Positions 1 to 11,222 are shown, counted from the first letter of the stretch. The stretch is 64,000 bases of DNA from Epiperipatus broadwayi (GCA_028023455.1 JAQFVV010006208.1:9718963-9782962); one strand, 5' to 3'. A program made the numbers and translations. The notes: generated by a model not told the origin, from the sequence alone.

Positions 1-70
1 TGTGCTCATATACCCTATATTACATATATAGACACATGGTATATATTAAGTCTGTGTTTCAGTTATTAAA
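1..70 (+). repeat. Family H (hammerhead SINE), 3' tail fragment
   Basis: TGTGCTCATATACCCTATAT and a following CTGTGTTTCAGTTAT match the 3' ends of family H units at 23.07, 47.08 and 47.55 kb. The ribozyme part would lie outside the window. Confidence 0.6.
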
Positions 71-1470
71 GATTTAATGTAAATTAAACAAAATATTTTA
101 ATATTATACAAATAAATGTGAGAAATATATACCACCCTGAATGGACATTTTGACTTCCATTATATGCTAACCAAAGCTAAATGTAAATATATTATAGAAT
201 TTTATTGAATATTACGTTTTAAACATGAATTTATACACTGTATTCACATTTTGTTCACTACTTAAACACTATACCTATTCAGTTCTGTACTGTAGTTAAA
301 AGCACACTACTGACTTTTTTTCTGAGCCATTTTTTCCCAAAAAGTTTTATTCTAATACCATATTTTTTTTAGAATTTAGAAATGTACCTGACCTATGGAA
401 AGGCTGCCATTTTTATAATATATTTTTTTAATCGGTTACTTCAGCAAATTTCATTAAAAAAAAAAAAACATTACAGTTTATTAAATGGCAAAAGAAAACA
501 AATTTTTTTACTTGAAAAGTACGCCCTCTAACGGGAAAATGTTTAACTAGAATATCACATGACAAAACGAACATTCAAAACCAGAAAAACATACATTCAC
601 AAGGACAAACATTCATTCATGGATTTTATATATAGTGATAAAACTATAATTGTATAATATTAAATAAATAAGATATTTATGATTTTTTTTCTTTATATAT
701 TTTTATGCAACATTGATTCATTTTTTAAAACTAATTCCTTATTATTTTTAACTAATATATGATATTCGTTATTTTCTGTCATTAATAATTATCCTAATTA
801 TATAAACCTAATTATATAATAATTATCCTTTTATTTTTATCTTTTTTATTCTATAACTATAAATCAAAATATTATAAATCTTTTTAATTTACCCATTTTT
901 TACTTCTTAAAAAAGTCTAGAAAACATTCATTTATTTTGAAATTTTAATTATGTATTTTAGCTCCCTCTATTATATATACTATTTAAATTATTATAATTA
1001 ACTAAAACTCTTTTTATTTTTATAAACAGTTAACTTATTATTTCTTATCAATAATAATATTCATAATATCATTAATCTTTTATTATTTAATGATCTTTAT
1101 TATTATTAATGTTTTATTATTTAAAGATTGCTGTGTTATTACATAATCTTTTCTTTTATCAATTCATATTTTATTTTTTGTCATTTTATATTTATACCTT
1201 AATTTTATCTCTAACTTTTTTATTTCATATTTATAAATTATTTTTCTCATGAAAATTTATTACATCTGCACTCATATATATATATGTAATTTTAATCATT
1301 TCCATTTTAAATACCTCTTTTGATAATGACAAATTAGTCCTAGAATTTTTATTTAATGAGATCTTATCTTTGTTATTAATATTACTTCTTTTATTTTTCT
1401 TTCTTTAGTATTGTTAGTATATAACACCATTTTTATTATTTTTTTATAAATCTCATCACATACACTTTAA
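71..1470. other. AT-rich sequence with no recognised gene
   Basis: Very AT-rich, low-complexity sequence with many short poly(T) and poly(A) runs. No exon-like open frame, RNA gene or repeat family member was recognised. Confidence 0.5.
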
Positions 1471-1712
1471 TGCAATTTTTATATAATTCCTCCTTTATTT
1501 TTTTAACAGTTTCGACTGTCCTACAGTCTTCATCAGAACCACAACATTTAAACATATAATCATATAACCTTTATATATATATTAAAGTATATATATATAT
1601 ATAAAATAATGGTTATAAGATTATATGTTTAAATGTTGTAACCCTGATGAAGACTGCAGGATAGTCAAAACTGTTAGAAAAATAAAGAAGGAATTATATA
1701 AAAATTGCATTA
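1471..1712. repeat. Palindromic foldback element (P9)
   Basis: The left arm (1471-1560; AATGCAATTTTTATATAATT, CAGTTTCGACTGTCCTACAG, CTTCATCAG) is the reverse complement, with a few mismatches, of the right arm (1612-1712; CTGATGAAGACTGCAGGATA). The centre is a TATA-rich loop. This is a MITE-like hairpin. The CTGATGA here lacks the hammerhead GAAA and stem II context. Confidence 0.65.
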
Positions 1713-2390
1713 AAGTATATATGAGATTTATAAAAAAGTAATATATATGAATACATGAAGAAATGCAAAAAAAGTAAAGGAGAAGATATAAGAATAACAC
1801 CATTTTTATAGAATCTTTTCTAAATTTGTGTCCCATTTCCTTTATAAGTATAAGTATTGGTGATCTAATATCTAACATATATTATTTCAATCTTATTTTT
1901 ATAGTTTTTTTAAATTTCACCCACATATTTGTTTTTATTTTATTATCTAAACATTTTTGACCACTTTTACATATATTCGTTTAATTGTATCTTTATTAAC
2001 TTTTTTTATATCCTTTATATTTATTATTTAGAAATTTTACTAAATAAAAATACAAAAGTTATAAAGAAAATACAATTAATGGAGTATATGTAATAAATTA
2101 CAAACAATATGAAATAAATAAGTTTAAAATAGTATTAAGGTATAAAATATAAAAATATAAAAAATGAAATATGAATTTATAAGGGAAATGATTATGTAAT
2201 AGTGTAGCAATCTTCAAATAATAAAAGATTAATGATAAAAAGATTATTAATAATAAGAATTAATAAGTTAAATGTTTATAAAAATGTAAAAATAAAAATA
2301 TTTTTAGTTAATTATAAGTATAATAGTTTAAATAATATATAATAGAGAGAATTAAAAGACATATTATTAAGATTTGGATAAAGAATTTAT

Positions 2391-3070
2391 ACCAGTATAT
2401 TTATACAAAAGGTGTCATGATTGTGTTAGGAGAATTATTGGGTGTTATGGCGGCAAGGAATGGGATAGAAGAAAAGATGCACTAATAAAAATAGGAAATT
2501 GGAGAGATGGAGAATTAGTATAAACAGTAAAAAGAGTTTAAATATATATAGAAGTAAACAGAATATTGAGTGCAATTTAATTTATGATAATAGCAATGAA
2601 AGTAGTTTACTGTTTAGGGCTCAAACATGATCTTTAGCAGCAAGGGAATATACACATAAATGGAAAAATATGGGTGATTTAGTCTGCAAGTTAAGTAGGA
2701 AAGGCATAGAAAATATTAGGCACCTGTTAATTGAATGTAAATGCCTGAAAGAAGAAAGGATACAAGTAATGAAGTTGTGGAAGAATAAATATAATCAAAG
2801 TGATTATACAGAAAACAGGTTCTTGGTTTTTATGCTGAGTTTGGGAAAAGATAAAGGGGATTTAAATATAAAGACCATGGAATTGACAAAGATTATATTA
2901 TGGAAATGAGATGGAGCAGGATAGAGAAGAATGAGGGAAATATTTAGTGTGGGCAATGAAAAGAGAAGCTAAGGTTTCTCTGGGAATAGTGGCTAAGATA
3001 TTTCTGATACAAAAAGGAAAAGGCACAATGCATTGCATCACATCAATTTTCAAAATAAATGTTTCCTAAA
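2391..3070 (+). mobile_element. Decayed LINE 3' end (same family as 18.6-21.7 kb)
   Basis: This is co-linear with 21010-21660: GATTTGGATAAAGAATTTAT, the ATGGGTGATTTAGTCTG segment and the CACATCA 3' end recur. The open stretch at 2670-2909 reads VCKLSRKGIENIRHLLIECK, a degraded C-terminal C..H..C knuckle of the kind found downstream of LINE reverse transcriptases. The 5' part (APE and RT) is absent, which indicates 5' truncation typical of target-primed insertion. It is not a gene of its own. Confidence 0.75.
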
Positions 3071-4084
3071 CATTTTTAAAAAGGGAAGTAATCAGTAATA
3101 GGTAAATTGAAAAAGACTTATAATATTTATGATTTATAGCTATAGAATAAAAGAGATAAAAATAAAAGAATAATTATTAATAACAGACAATTAAACAAGT
3201 AATGTGGTGAATATCATATACTAATTAAAAGTAAAAAGGAAATAGTTTTGCAAAATGGATCAATGTGCATAAAATGTTCAAAAATAAAAGCATAAATATC
3301 TTACTTATTTAAAATTATAGTTTTATAATTGATACAATACATAATGATTAGTAATAAGTGGAAGATTTTTATAATTAAAAAAGTATAATACAATTAAAAT
3401 AATTGTTATTTGTGAATATATTTATAAAAAGGAATATACAGTCATAATATGTATATTTTGGCTTATTTTCTTTTATTTACTTTTAATTTTATTTTGTTTT
3501 ATTAAATTCATTATTTTATTTCATTTATTTATTTATTTATTTTGTTTATTTATTACAACTCTGAAGAAAATAACAAGACAATTGAAATGTCAGATTGTAT
3601 AAAAAAATATGCAATAAATTATTTAAAGTATTAGATTGTATTTAAATTTTGCAGTATTTAATTAATTAATATTTTCATATTTAGAATGTTTGTTTGATGG
3701 CAAGATTATTTTAAAATGAGCTGGATTATAGACTCTGCCTTTTCAATTAACATTGAGCTGATATAAAAAAGATTTTAATTAAATAATTTAAAATTCATAT
3801 CCAAATTTTAATATTAAATTGAGCATTGTGCTTTTATTTCAGTTCAATCTAAAAACTCCAATTATGATTGAAGAAATAATTATTATTGGGGTTTTTGGCA
3901 CATGGTAAATAAAAGCGTTTACTATAAAATATTTTTATTGCTATTATTGTCTTCTGCATTAACATTTTCAAAATCTATATTATATACACTGAATATATTT
4001 TAAATCTCTGTATAAATTAAATATTTATAATTAATTAAAATGATGTAGTTAATTATAGTATAAATATTTGAATTACAAATAAGA
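3071..4084. other. AT-rich sequence with a TTTA microsatellite
   Basis: AT-rich intronic or upstream sequence. (TTTA)n occurs at about 3521-3555. No other feature was recognised. Confidence 0.45.
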
Positions 4085-4111
4085 ATTGACCTCTTAGCAT
4101 GTAGATTAGAA

Positions 4112-4410
4112 ATAAACATCACATGATCATCGTTTGGATTGAAAATATTGTGTTTTCAATTTAAAACTCATAGTTTTGTAGTTAAGTAGAGATAAAAGGT
4201 GGCTGTTGGAGGGTTGCATTAGGTCCTAAGATCTAGGTGCAGTGCTCTCAGATTCAAGGCTCCTCACTGATGAAGGCCACAATCCAGAAACTAGTCTGGT
4301 GATATTGTATGATGGGGATTTTATGCACAAGCCTTCTGGAAACCATTGATTACTCTGGATTGCACTGAGTGGCAGTACTGTATGGAAAGTTTTGCCTGTT
4401 TTAAGATTAG
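4112..4410. repeat. P1 palindromic element, one arm
   Basis: It carries the P1 arm text: AGTTAAGTAGAGATAAAAGG, GGGTTGCATTAGGTCCTAAG, GCTCCTCACTGATGAAGGCC and TTGATTACTCTGG, ending AAGTTTTGCCTGTTTTAA. It is preceded by the family's ACATCACATGATCA end at 4118. Only the inner arm and one terminus are present, unlike the complete palindromes at 10.9 and 17.4 kb. Confidence 0.7.
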
Positions 4411-4434
4411 AAATAAGCCCTATTTAAAATAGAT

Positions 4435-4880
4435 GTTTACATGTGGAATTTATTAGATTTCACTTACTTAGAAATTTACTAGAAACACTACTGCATCTAG
4501 ACTAGCTAATGTAAGACATTTTGCATTGACATAGCAATCTAGTAAGTACAGGGGTGCTAAAAGTATATTCACAGTGTTTGCCTATCAGATAAACTGAAAA
4601 TTAAAAATAATATTAAAGAGAGGCTGTATTTTATTCTACTACTTATATTTGACTTATAATTCTTTAATTATATGAACATTAAAATGAGTAAGAAATGAAC
4701 TCTACCATGAAGATTATGTTTACATTTGGAATGTATTAGATTTTACTTTTACTTAAAAACTTGCCAGATATGATATTTCTCTGTATATCTACTGTTGCGA
4801 ATGCAAATGGTTACTTTACATTTGCATAAAACTCTTGTAAATACAAAGATGCTAAAATTATATTCATAGTAACTTACTTA
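4435..4880 (+). repeat. Diverged direct repeat pair
   Basis: Two segments about 290 bp apart (4435-4580 and 4720-4880) share TTTACATxTGGAATxTATTAGATTT, then a TTGCAT step and the GxTGCTAAAAxTATATTCA end, with many substitutions. This looks like an old duplication. The family was not recognised. Confidence 0.4.
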
Positions 4881-4892
4881 ATTAGTAATTAT

Positions 4893-5088
4893 AAATTTAT
4901 TTAAATGCACATTGATTACATAAGTAATATTTACTAAGGCTATAAACCTCAAGAGTGTGCATGTGAAAATGCGAAGGTAGGACCTCTACAGGTCTTAACC
5001 ACAAGCTTCTTGTAGAGTTCCCTACCTTCGCATTTTCACATGCACACTCTTGAGTTTATAGCCTTAGTAAATATTACTTAATTAATAA
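4893..5088. repeat. P2 palindromic foldback element, copy 1
   Basis: Two near-perfect inverted arms (AGTAATATTTACTAAGGC, AAGAGTGTGCATGTGAAAAT, GCGAAGGTAGG) face each other around ACCTCTACAGGTCTTAACCA. Related copies are at 42.98 and 60.03 kb. The structure is MITE-like. No coding content. Confidence 0.8.
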
Positions 5089-5169
5089 ACAAACCAAAAA
5101 TTACATTTGATGTTTAACTACAACATACACACATATATATTATATTTAATGTTTTCATGGTTATATGGT

Positions 5170-5374
5170 GTAAATAAAGTAGTTTTGGGGTTAAACCGTG
5201 TATTATTTTTTAATTACTTCCCATCGTTTTGACGAAATAGCATTCTCTATTTTCAATGTTGTTTTTAAAAAACAACTGAAACTTAACATTGGCAATCATA
5301 AATGCTATTTTGTTGAAATGTTGGGAAATAATCAAAAATAATACACCGTTTAACCCCCAAACTACTTTATTTAT
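5170..5374. repeat. P7 palindromic foldback element
   Basis: The left arm AAATAAAGTAGTTTTGGGGT ... CGTTTTGACGAAATAGCATT pairs with the right arm AATGCTATTTTGTTGAAATG ... AAACTACTTTATTTA. It lies about 150 bp upstream of the PR-domain exon. It was seen once in the window. Confidence 0.7.
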
Positions 5375-5410
5375 ATGTATAATTGATTAATAAAGTTAGC
5401 TATCACTCTA

Positions 5411-5508
5411 ATTTTTTTTTTCATATGTCAAATGTGTTGACCGGGAAGCGAACCCGGGCCAGCTGCTTGTAAGGCAGCTATGCTAACCACTAGGCCACCA
5501 ATTTAATT
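5411..5508 (-). repeat. tRNA-Val(UAC)-derived short SINE, immediately upstream of the PR-domain exon
   Basis: Read on the - strand it begins TGGTGGCCTAGTGGTTAGCA (A box), continues through an anticodon arm GCTGC-CTTACAA-GCAGC (anticodon TAC), then a B box CGGGTTCGCTTCCCGG, then a short tail with ACATTTGACATATG ending in oligo(A). A sister copy with the same tail lies at about 44705 on the + strand, so this is a dispersed SINE and not a functional tRNA gene. It ends only about 20 bp from the acceptor of the PRDM13-like exon. The antisense A box supplies TGCTAAC at 5481-5487. Confidence 0.75.
5481..5487 (+). promoter_or_regulatory. Candidate splice branch site supplied by a SINE
   Basis: TGCTAAC fits the branch consensus TNCTRAC, with the branch A at 5486, 42 nt upstream of the AG at 5527-5528. 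It lies inside the antisense tRNA-Val SINE. A GAG at 5510-5512 lies between it and the used AG, so the assignment is uncertain. Confidence 0.3.
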
Positions 5509-5528
5509 GAGATTTTTTTTCTTTTTAG

Positions 5529-5769
5529 GTATTATTTTTGGATGGTTTCATAATCACCCAAGATGACAATTCAAATCAGTGGATGCGTTATGTGCAACCT
5601 GCTAGACACCGTCATGAACAGAACATGGACATTGTCAAAGATAGCCAAAACCGACTGCTATTCAGAGCAAGTAGGATTATTCATAAAGGAGAACAGCTGT
5701 TTGTATGGTACACTGAAATTATTTACAAAGATATTAGTATTCCTTTCTTAACACCAACTAATATTCAAG
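5529..5769 (+). CDS. PRDM13: PRDM13-like gene, internal exon encoding the C-terminal part of the PR/SET domain
   Basis: The exon is framed by a pyrimidine-rich tract ending in AG at 5527-5528 and by a donor AAG|GTATTG at 5769/5770. It is 241 nt, which gives 80 codons plus one base (phase 1 end). The translation contains NQWMRYVQPA, then an EQN step, then LLFRASRIIHKGEQLFVWY. These are the core strands of a PR domain: the WMR(Y/F)V motif, the RxxRxI element and the GEQLxVWY motif. PR domains are SET-related; PRDM13 is a nuclear transcription regulator that specifies neurons in animals. The single trailing G joins exactly to the zinc-finger exon 8.77 kb downstream, giving IQ-G-DQRYVC. There is no start codon here, so the N-terminal part of the PR domain must come from upstream exons not seen in the window. 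The PR identity is strong. The PRDM13 assignment rests mainly on the downstream fingers. Confidence 0.88.
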
Positions 5770-6261
5770 GTATTGTAATCTAATCTATTAATAATAATAG
5801 ATTAATGAAATAAATATATTTTCTAATGACCACATCAGCAGAAATTCAACTGTATATGTCTGACTATAGAAATGAAAAATTCAAGATCACCATAAGTAGA
5901 TATGAATATAAATTGTATTAAACAATCTTAATTAAAAAATAAAATATAGCAGTATATTATTGAGTAATCAATTCTTTTTCTAGCAACATTAGTTCACAAA
6001 TTGTTTCTTCTTTTTTTTTGCCATTGAAATAATCTTTAAACCACATCATATAGCTATTCTGTCTTGTAAATCATTTCTCCAGCAATAAATATATTTTCTC
6101 AACTGTAGATGTATTTGACAATAGATTGAAAATGCAAACAAATAATAAAACCTTAAAATGTACAAATATTGATAATTCTAAACTCTGTGGTCATCTTTTA
6201 TTTATCATTCCAGTGTAGCGTGAAAGTCTCTTCCAATTTTAATTCCATTTCTACATTCCCT

Positions 6262-6964
6262 AGCTTCTCTTTTTCACATCACATAAGGAAACTTTCCTAT
6301 CTCATTTATTTATCTCACATATAATCTCTCACTAGGTTTCCTTTTTACATTGAAACTGTTTATTTCATTAATTTATCTCACATATGATCTCACTAGTTCT
6401 CTTTTTTACATCACATGAAAAAACTTATTTATTCATTTAAGTCTCTTTTTTACATTGCATCAGGAAACTTTTTTATTTCATTCATCTATCTCATCTCTCA
6501 CTAGGTCTGTTTTTACATCCCATGAGGAAACTATATTAATCTAGGTCTCTTTTTCACATTGCATCAGGAAACTTTCTTATTTCATTCATTTATCTCACTT
6601 ATCTCTCACTAGGTCTCTTTTTACATCCCATGAGGAAGCTTATCTTATATATTAATCTAGGTCTGTTTTTCACCTCGCATCAGGAAACTTCCTTATTTCA
6701 TTCATCTATCTCACATATGGTCTCTCACTAGGTCTTTTTTTTACATCACATGAGGAAACTTATTTATTCATTTAAGTCTCTTTTTCACATTCCATCAGGA
6801 AACTTTCTTATTTCATTCATCTATCTCACCTATCTCTCACTAGGTCTCTTTTTACATCCCATGAGGAAGCTTATATATTAATCTAGGTCTCTTTTTCACA
6901 TCGCATCAGGAAACTTCCTTATTTCATTCACTATCTCATATTGGTCTCTCACTAGGTCTTTGAC
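6262..6964. repeat. Degenerate minisatellite with about 120-bp higher-order period
   Basis: About six imperfect units alternate two sub-blocks: AGGTCTCTTTTTCACATCGC + CATCAGGAAACTT + TTTCATTCATCTATCTCAC, and AGGTCTCTTTTTACATCCCA + TGAGGAAGCTTAT + TATTAATCT. It lies within the PRDM13-like intron. The strand composition is strongly pyrimidine-biased. Confidence 0.75.
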
Positions 6965-7364
6965 AATCTCTTGGAATCCAATTCAAAATTTTAACTATTC
7001 ATCTATTATCATCTCTTCTAGCAATATGTCCAACCCAACTCCATTTAATTTCTTTTAATTAATTCAATAATGTCACTAATACCTGTTAGTTTCATCACCA
7101 ATATATTTTATCTTTGATCTTTTTTTGTTATCACTAATATAAATCTCTTCGTACTTTTGAGTAGCCTGAAGTCTCTGTATGACTCTTCTATTAAGTCTCA
7201 TACCCATTAGTCAAAATTGATAAAACACATTAAAACCCTTCCTTTTCAAACACATAGGTATATTTCCTTTTAAGGCTGTTATTTCTACCAAACACACTCC
7301 CATTTAAGTTTAATTCTACAATTGATATCATATTTAACTTTTCATCTCTATTAATAATCTGAGT

Positions 7365-7470
7365 TCGTATTTTAATATGTGTGTGAGCATGTGTATTGGT
7401 TGTATGAGATAGATTGGATAGTTGAAGGGAATTTGAAAGTTTTGGGTTCAAATCCCCTATATTTATATAA
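7365..7470 (+). repeat. Family H fragment (tRNA-like 3' half)
   Basis: GTGTATTGGTTGTATGAGAT, GGATAGTTGAAGGG and the box-B-like GGGTTCAAATCCCC match the segment that follows the hammerhead in complete family H units. The ribozyme half is missing. Confidence 0.65.
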
Positions 7471-8039
7471 TTATTTGTAGAATACTTTTAAACATTTCAT
7501 GATATGGTCTGTTTTTTTAGAAATAATTCCATCTTTTCTTTTTATTGCTAAAACAAATTATCTTTGAATATCAAGATATTTTTTTATACTTTTGACACTT
7601 ATTGTTTTCTTTAGCTCTCCTTTCCAATTCACACATATTTTCTTATAATATTATGTACTCTTTTTATATTATTAAACAGATTCTAGATATTCAATTTTTT
7701 TTAATGGCTCATTTGTAAACATTTTCATATTTTTGTTTTTTTTGTTATCCATTTATTAATGGATTGCTGCTTTTTTTTTGTTCCTGATATTATAGTTAGT
7801 TTTAGTAGAATATCAGTTATTTTCACATTCCAATAAACATCACGTGAACACTATTTCTTCACATTGTTCATGGTGAAGTCTAAATCATTTTTAATTATAT
7901 TAATATTTTAAAGCGATTTTCAAGTTCTAATTTATATTCATTAGGGTATTTCCGAAAGTCAGAAATGTCAACTGTTATTCCTAATTTTTTTTCTTTGCCA
8001 ATTTTTATCATTATAATTTTGAAATGCCATTATCTTTAT

Positions 8040-8400
8040 CTTGAGGTCAACATGGGTATGATAATAATGTTGGCATCAGTATGGGATTTGGGCCTTCCAT
8101 CATCAGATTTTCAATGATATGGATGGCTGAAAAGTTGGAGGTTGGAGTAGATTGAAGCCTGTCCATTAAAGTATGAAGATTTGCTATCTTAATATAAACT
8201 GAGCACTGATTATATATATGTGTGTGTGGGAGATGATAGTATGGACCAACTGATGAGTGCTGGTTTAGCACAAAATACGTATATTGGTGAATATTTATCA
8301 TTTCTACATGTGTGTGGTCATGTGTATCAGTTGTATGAGATAGTGTAGATAGTTGAAGGGCGCTTGAAAGTCTGAGTTCAAATCCTCTATATTTATATTT
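8040..8400 (+). repeat. Family H unit with a hammerhead carrying one core mutation
   Basis: This is a nearly complete unit from TTGAGGTCAACATGGGTATG to GAGTTCAAATCC. CTGATGA is at 8250-8256 and stem II GTGCT-GGTTT-AGCAC is perfect, but the GAAA strand reads AAAA (8272-8275). Stem III (ATACGTAT) and the stem I strands ACCAA / TTGGT remain. The G12 to A change predicts loss of self-cleavage. Confidence 0.75.
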
Positions 8401-8517
8401 ATCTCAGTAATTGAGAATTATTTCCTGGGTCGAATCTACTAAAATATTGCAATGTTAAAATACATATTTTCTGTTTTTTCAAAATATAGCCAAATTCTAA
8501 TATACTAATTATTTGTG

Positions 8518-8875
8518 GGACTATTTCCATCATCTAATAAATGTCTCTAGAAAATTTTTAAACTTTATTTAAACTTTCTAAATACATTCAACTGTTGATA
8601 AAGCACGTAGATTAGTATTTAACAACAAATTCTATACCCCTTCTTCATATTCTCATCACATTTATATAACCCTTCCATTCAATTTTTGAAGATGTTGTTT
8701 TTCACTCATTCGGTTAGGGTTATATTTGTTCTTGTAGAATGATTAAAAGAAATACCAGACTAGATTGTTCTCTATGTTTTATTAGACAATACTGGAACCC
8801 GTGTGCCATTACTAATAGCTGGATGTATTTAGAAAGTTAATTTAAATTTTTCTAAAGGCATTCAGTTTTTAATAT
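8518..8875. repeat. Penelope-type pLTR fragments in inverted arrangement
   Basis: GACTATTTCCATCATCTAAT and ATGTCTCTAGAAAATTTTTA ... ACATTCAACTGTT match the pLTR ends at 26.4, 29.1 and 54.5 kb. The complementary end (CATTACTAATAGCTGGATGT ... AAAGGCATTCAG) follows at 8805-8870 and resumes at 9365-9396 with ATATTAGATGATGAAAATAG. The inserted block 8876-9364 is a P5-type palindrome. Confidence 0.55.
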
Positions 8876-9364
8876 TGCACATAGAGAGCGTACCAATAGC
8901 TCAAACAAGCTCGTAATTAACAAGTGCGGTTATGAGAAATATTTAAAATCTCTGTCCAGAACACTCTTATCTCCAGACCATGGTTTCGGGCTTAGGGTCC
9001 ACGTCAGTGGAGAGCTAGAATATTCGGACACTAGACCTAAAGTATCAACTCAAAAAAACCAGCACTTATTTCAAACGTATATTTAAGAAGAAACTCTGAA
9101 TTTTTCGGACATGAAAATGTCTTTAAATCCAGCTATCTAACTTAAATAGCTATATGGGACTGAAGTAAATTCAGATCTACCATATTCTAATAGGCTCAGC
9201 ATAGCCAAAGCCTTAAAGGTAAAATTATAATAATTAAAAAAGCAAGTCATATATAGCGTGACATTACTTTTAATGAGCTATTGGTACGCTCTCTATGTGC
9301 ATTTTTGTAACTACAAGCTCATTAAAAGTAATGTCACGCTATATATGACTTGTTTTTTAATTAT
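8876..9364. repeat. P5 palindromic element nested in a pLTR
   Basis: The outer arm GCACATAGAGAGCGTACCAA (8877-8896) pairs with TTGGTACGCTCTCTATGTGC (9283-9302), and AAGTCATATATAGCGTGACA (9242-9261) pairs with its complement at about 9330-9350. The interior ACCATGGTTTCGGGC and ATCCAGCTATCTAACTTAAA resembles the element at 35.6-36.5 and 51.2 kb. AGTTTTTAATATT occurs on both sides of the block, compatible with a target duplication. Confidence 0.6.
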
Positions 9365-10918
9365 TATAGTTTTTAATATTAGATGATGAAAATAGTCAGC
9401 TAATAATTAATACTACCCCTTCAGACCAATTCTGATGGAGCTTGATTTGAGTGCTTTTATGTTTCACAGGTCTATGATCATCTCTCGGGCAAGTTGAAAA
9501 GCATTGGCCTGAAATATATCCTGGAGAGATTAGTTCAATATTTTTTCTTTTTGTCATATAGTAATTGATAAGAAAAATAATGTAAATGTTTTTTTAATGA
9601 TTTAATATCATTTTAATTTATTTGATTGAACAGATATATGCTAGTGTCTGAGACATGTCTTTCATCTTCTATTGTCAATTAGGCATTAGTTTTTAAATAG
9701 TTAAAAATATTACTTCCAAGAATGCTTAACAAAATAAAATAATTTAAATGTTGGTAGAAGAGTGTTCAAAAAAAGGCATTCCAATACAAAGATTCTATTG
9801 TATGAGCTGTAATATGGGAGCTACCCTCTTATCGCTATGCCGCTGAGGACTTGGATTCTCTTGAACAGACCAATAATTTGCATAACAACACAAAAAAACT
9901 TCCTTTCACTATATGAATATATGTTGCATGATTTTCAGTCTATCAGATAAAGAGAATAAGTGCTCATTCTAATTCTCTAGGAAGTCTGCTGGACAAAACT
10001 ACTCTGGAAATCAAAGATATGCTCACCTGAAATTTGATAGTGGTGAACCACTATACTCCCTTATTCAAGTGTAAACTTGGCAGAACCCATCTTCCTGCCA
10101 TAAAAGGCATTGTCAGAAGGCCTGGGAAATAGAATTTACAGACAGTGATAGTGAGAATCATTGTATGGTAACTGATATGATTAAAAAGATAAAAAAAAAA
10201 GTTTAAATAAAACTGGAGATTAAGAGGATGATCTGGTTTTAATACCCTGTTAGTAATAAGAGGTAGGAGTTGTTGCGTGTGGGATTAGTTATTTCTATTG
10301 ATGTATTAACCCTAATCTCTTGATGAAATTTAATATCGCTATGCAAAAGAGCTTCCAGCTAAGAGTCATAGATGTAGTGAAGTTATAAACTATGTATATG
10401 TAATTACGGGACTTCACTTATACATACTATCCAAAGAAAAATGTAAAGAAACAATGTTGTAAATGAACAAACAAAAAGACCTTAAAATTTGTAAATTTTA
10501 TGATATTTGGAAGTTATTTTTCCTTTTCTGAATACCCTACATATTATGTTGACTATATATTATATAATTCCTTTATTATCCTTCCCCAATTTGATGAGCT
10601 GTATTTTGCATAATAAAATCTTTTCTAAGTGTAAAGCTAAGTTTTACAAAATTTTAGAACATACTAAAAGTTGATACTGTTTTTAAAATGTCAAAGTAAT
10701 TAAAGAGTTTTGCCTTTGTTTACAACAAATTATGTGCTAGTATAGAGATGGTGATCATGTGATGTTTGATGGTTTAATTAAAGAGATCCTAATTTTTTGA
10801 TAACAAAAGCATTATTGTTTCTATATGAGGAAAAAAGTTAATGAAAAACAGGAATATTGCCTTGAGCATGATATGCATTCATAGTGTGAGAAGATGGTCT
10901 GATTTTCTATGTTATTAG

Positions 10919-11222
10919 ATTATTAAACAATTCAAAACAAAACAACACTCTCCGTATAGTAGTGCCATCTTGTGCTAACAAGAGTAATCAATGGATGCCA
11001 GAAGGCTTGTGCATAAAATCCCTATCTAGTGCCTACTCATCCAATATCCCCAGACTAGTTTCTGGCTTGTGGCCTTCATCAGTGAGGAGCTTTGGATCTG
11101 AGAGCACTGCACCTAGATCTTAGGATCTAATGCAACCCTCCAGCATCCATTGATTACTCTTGTTAGCACAAGATGGCACTACTATATGGAGAGTGTTGTT
11201 TTGTTTTGAATTGTTTAATAAC
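10919..11222. repeat. P1 palindromic element
   Basis: Terminal inverted arms TATTAAACAATTCAAAACAA / TTGTTTTGAATTGTTTAATA enclose AGAGTAATCAATGGATGCC and its complement. The centre carries GATCTAGGTGCAGTGCTCTC in reverse. The outer motif ATCATGTGATGTTTAGTGG lies just beyond at 11249. Confidence 0.75.

Noticed and set aside
1530-1660. CTGATGA in palindrome P9 as a hammerhead
   Set aside because: There is no stem II or GAAA in register; the motif is part of a simple inverted repeat.
5441-5508. Functional tRNA-Val gene
   Set aside because: A second copy shares the same non-tRNA tail and oligo(A), so both are SINEs; the acceptor stem is also incomplete.
9471-9560. Possible extra PRDM13 exon after a CACAG acceptor
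   Set aside because: The phase-1 junction between the two called exons already matches known PRDM13 structure (PR domain directly followed by the finger exon), and the stretch has no donor in frame or PRDM similarity.
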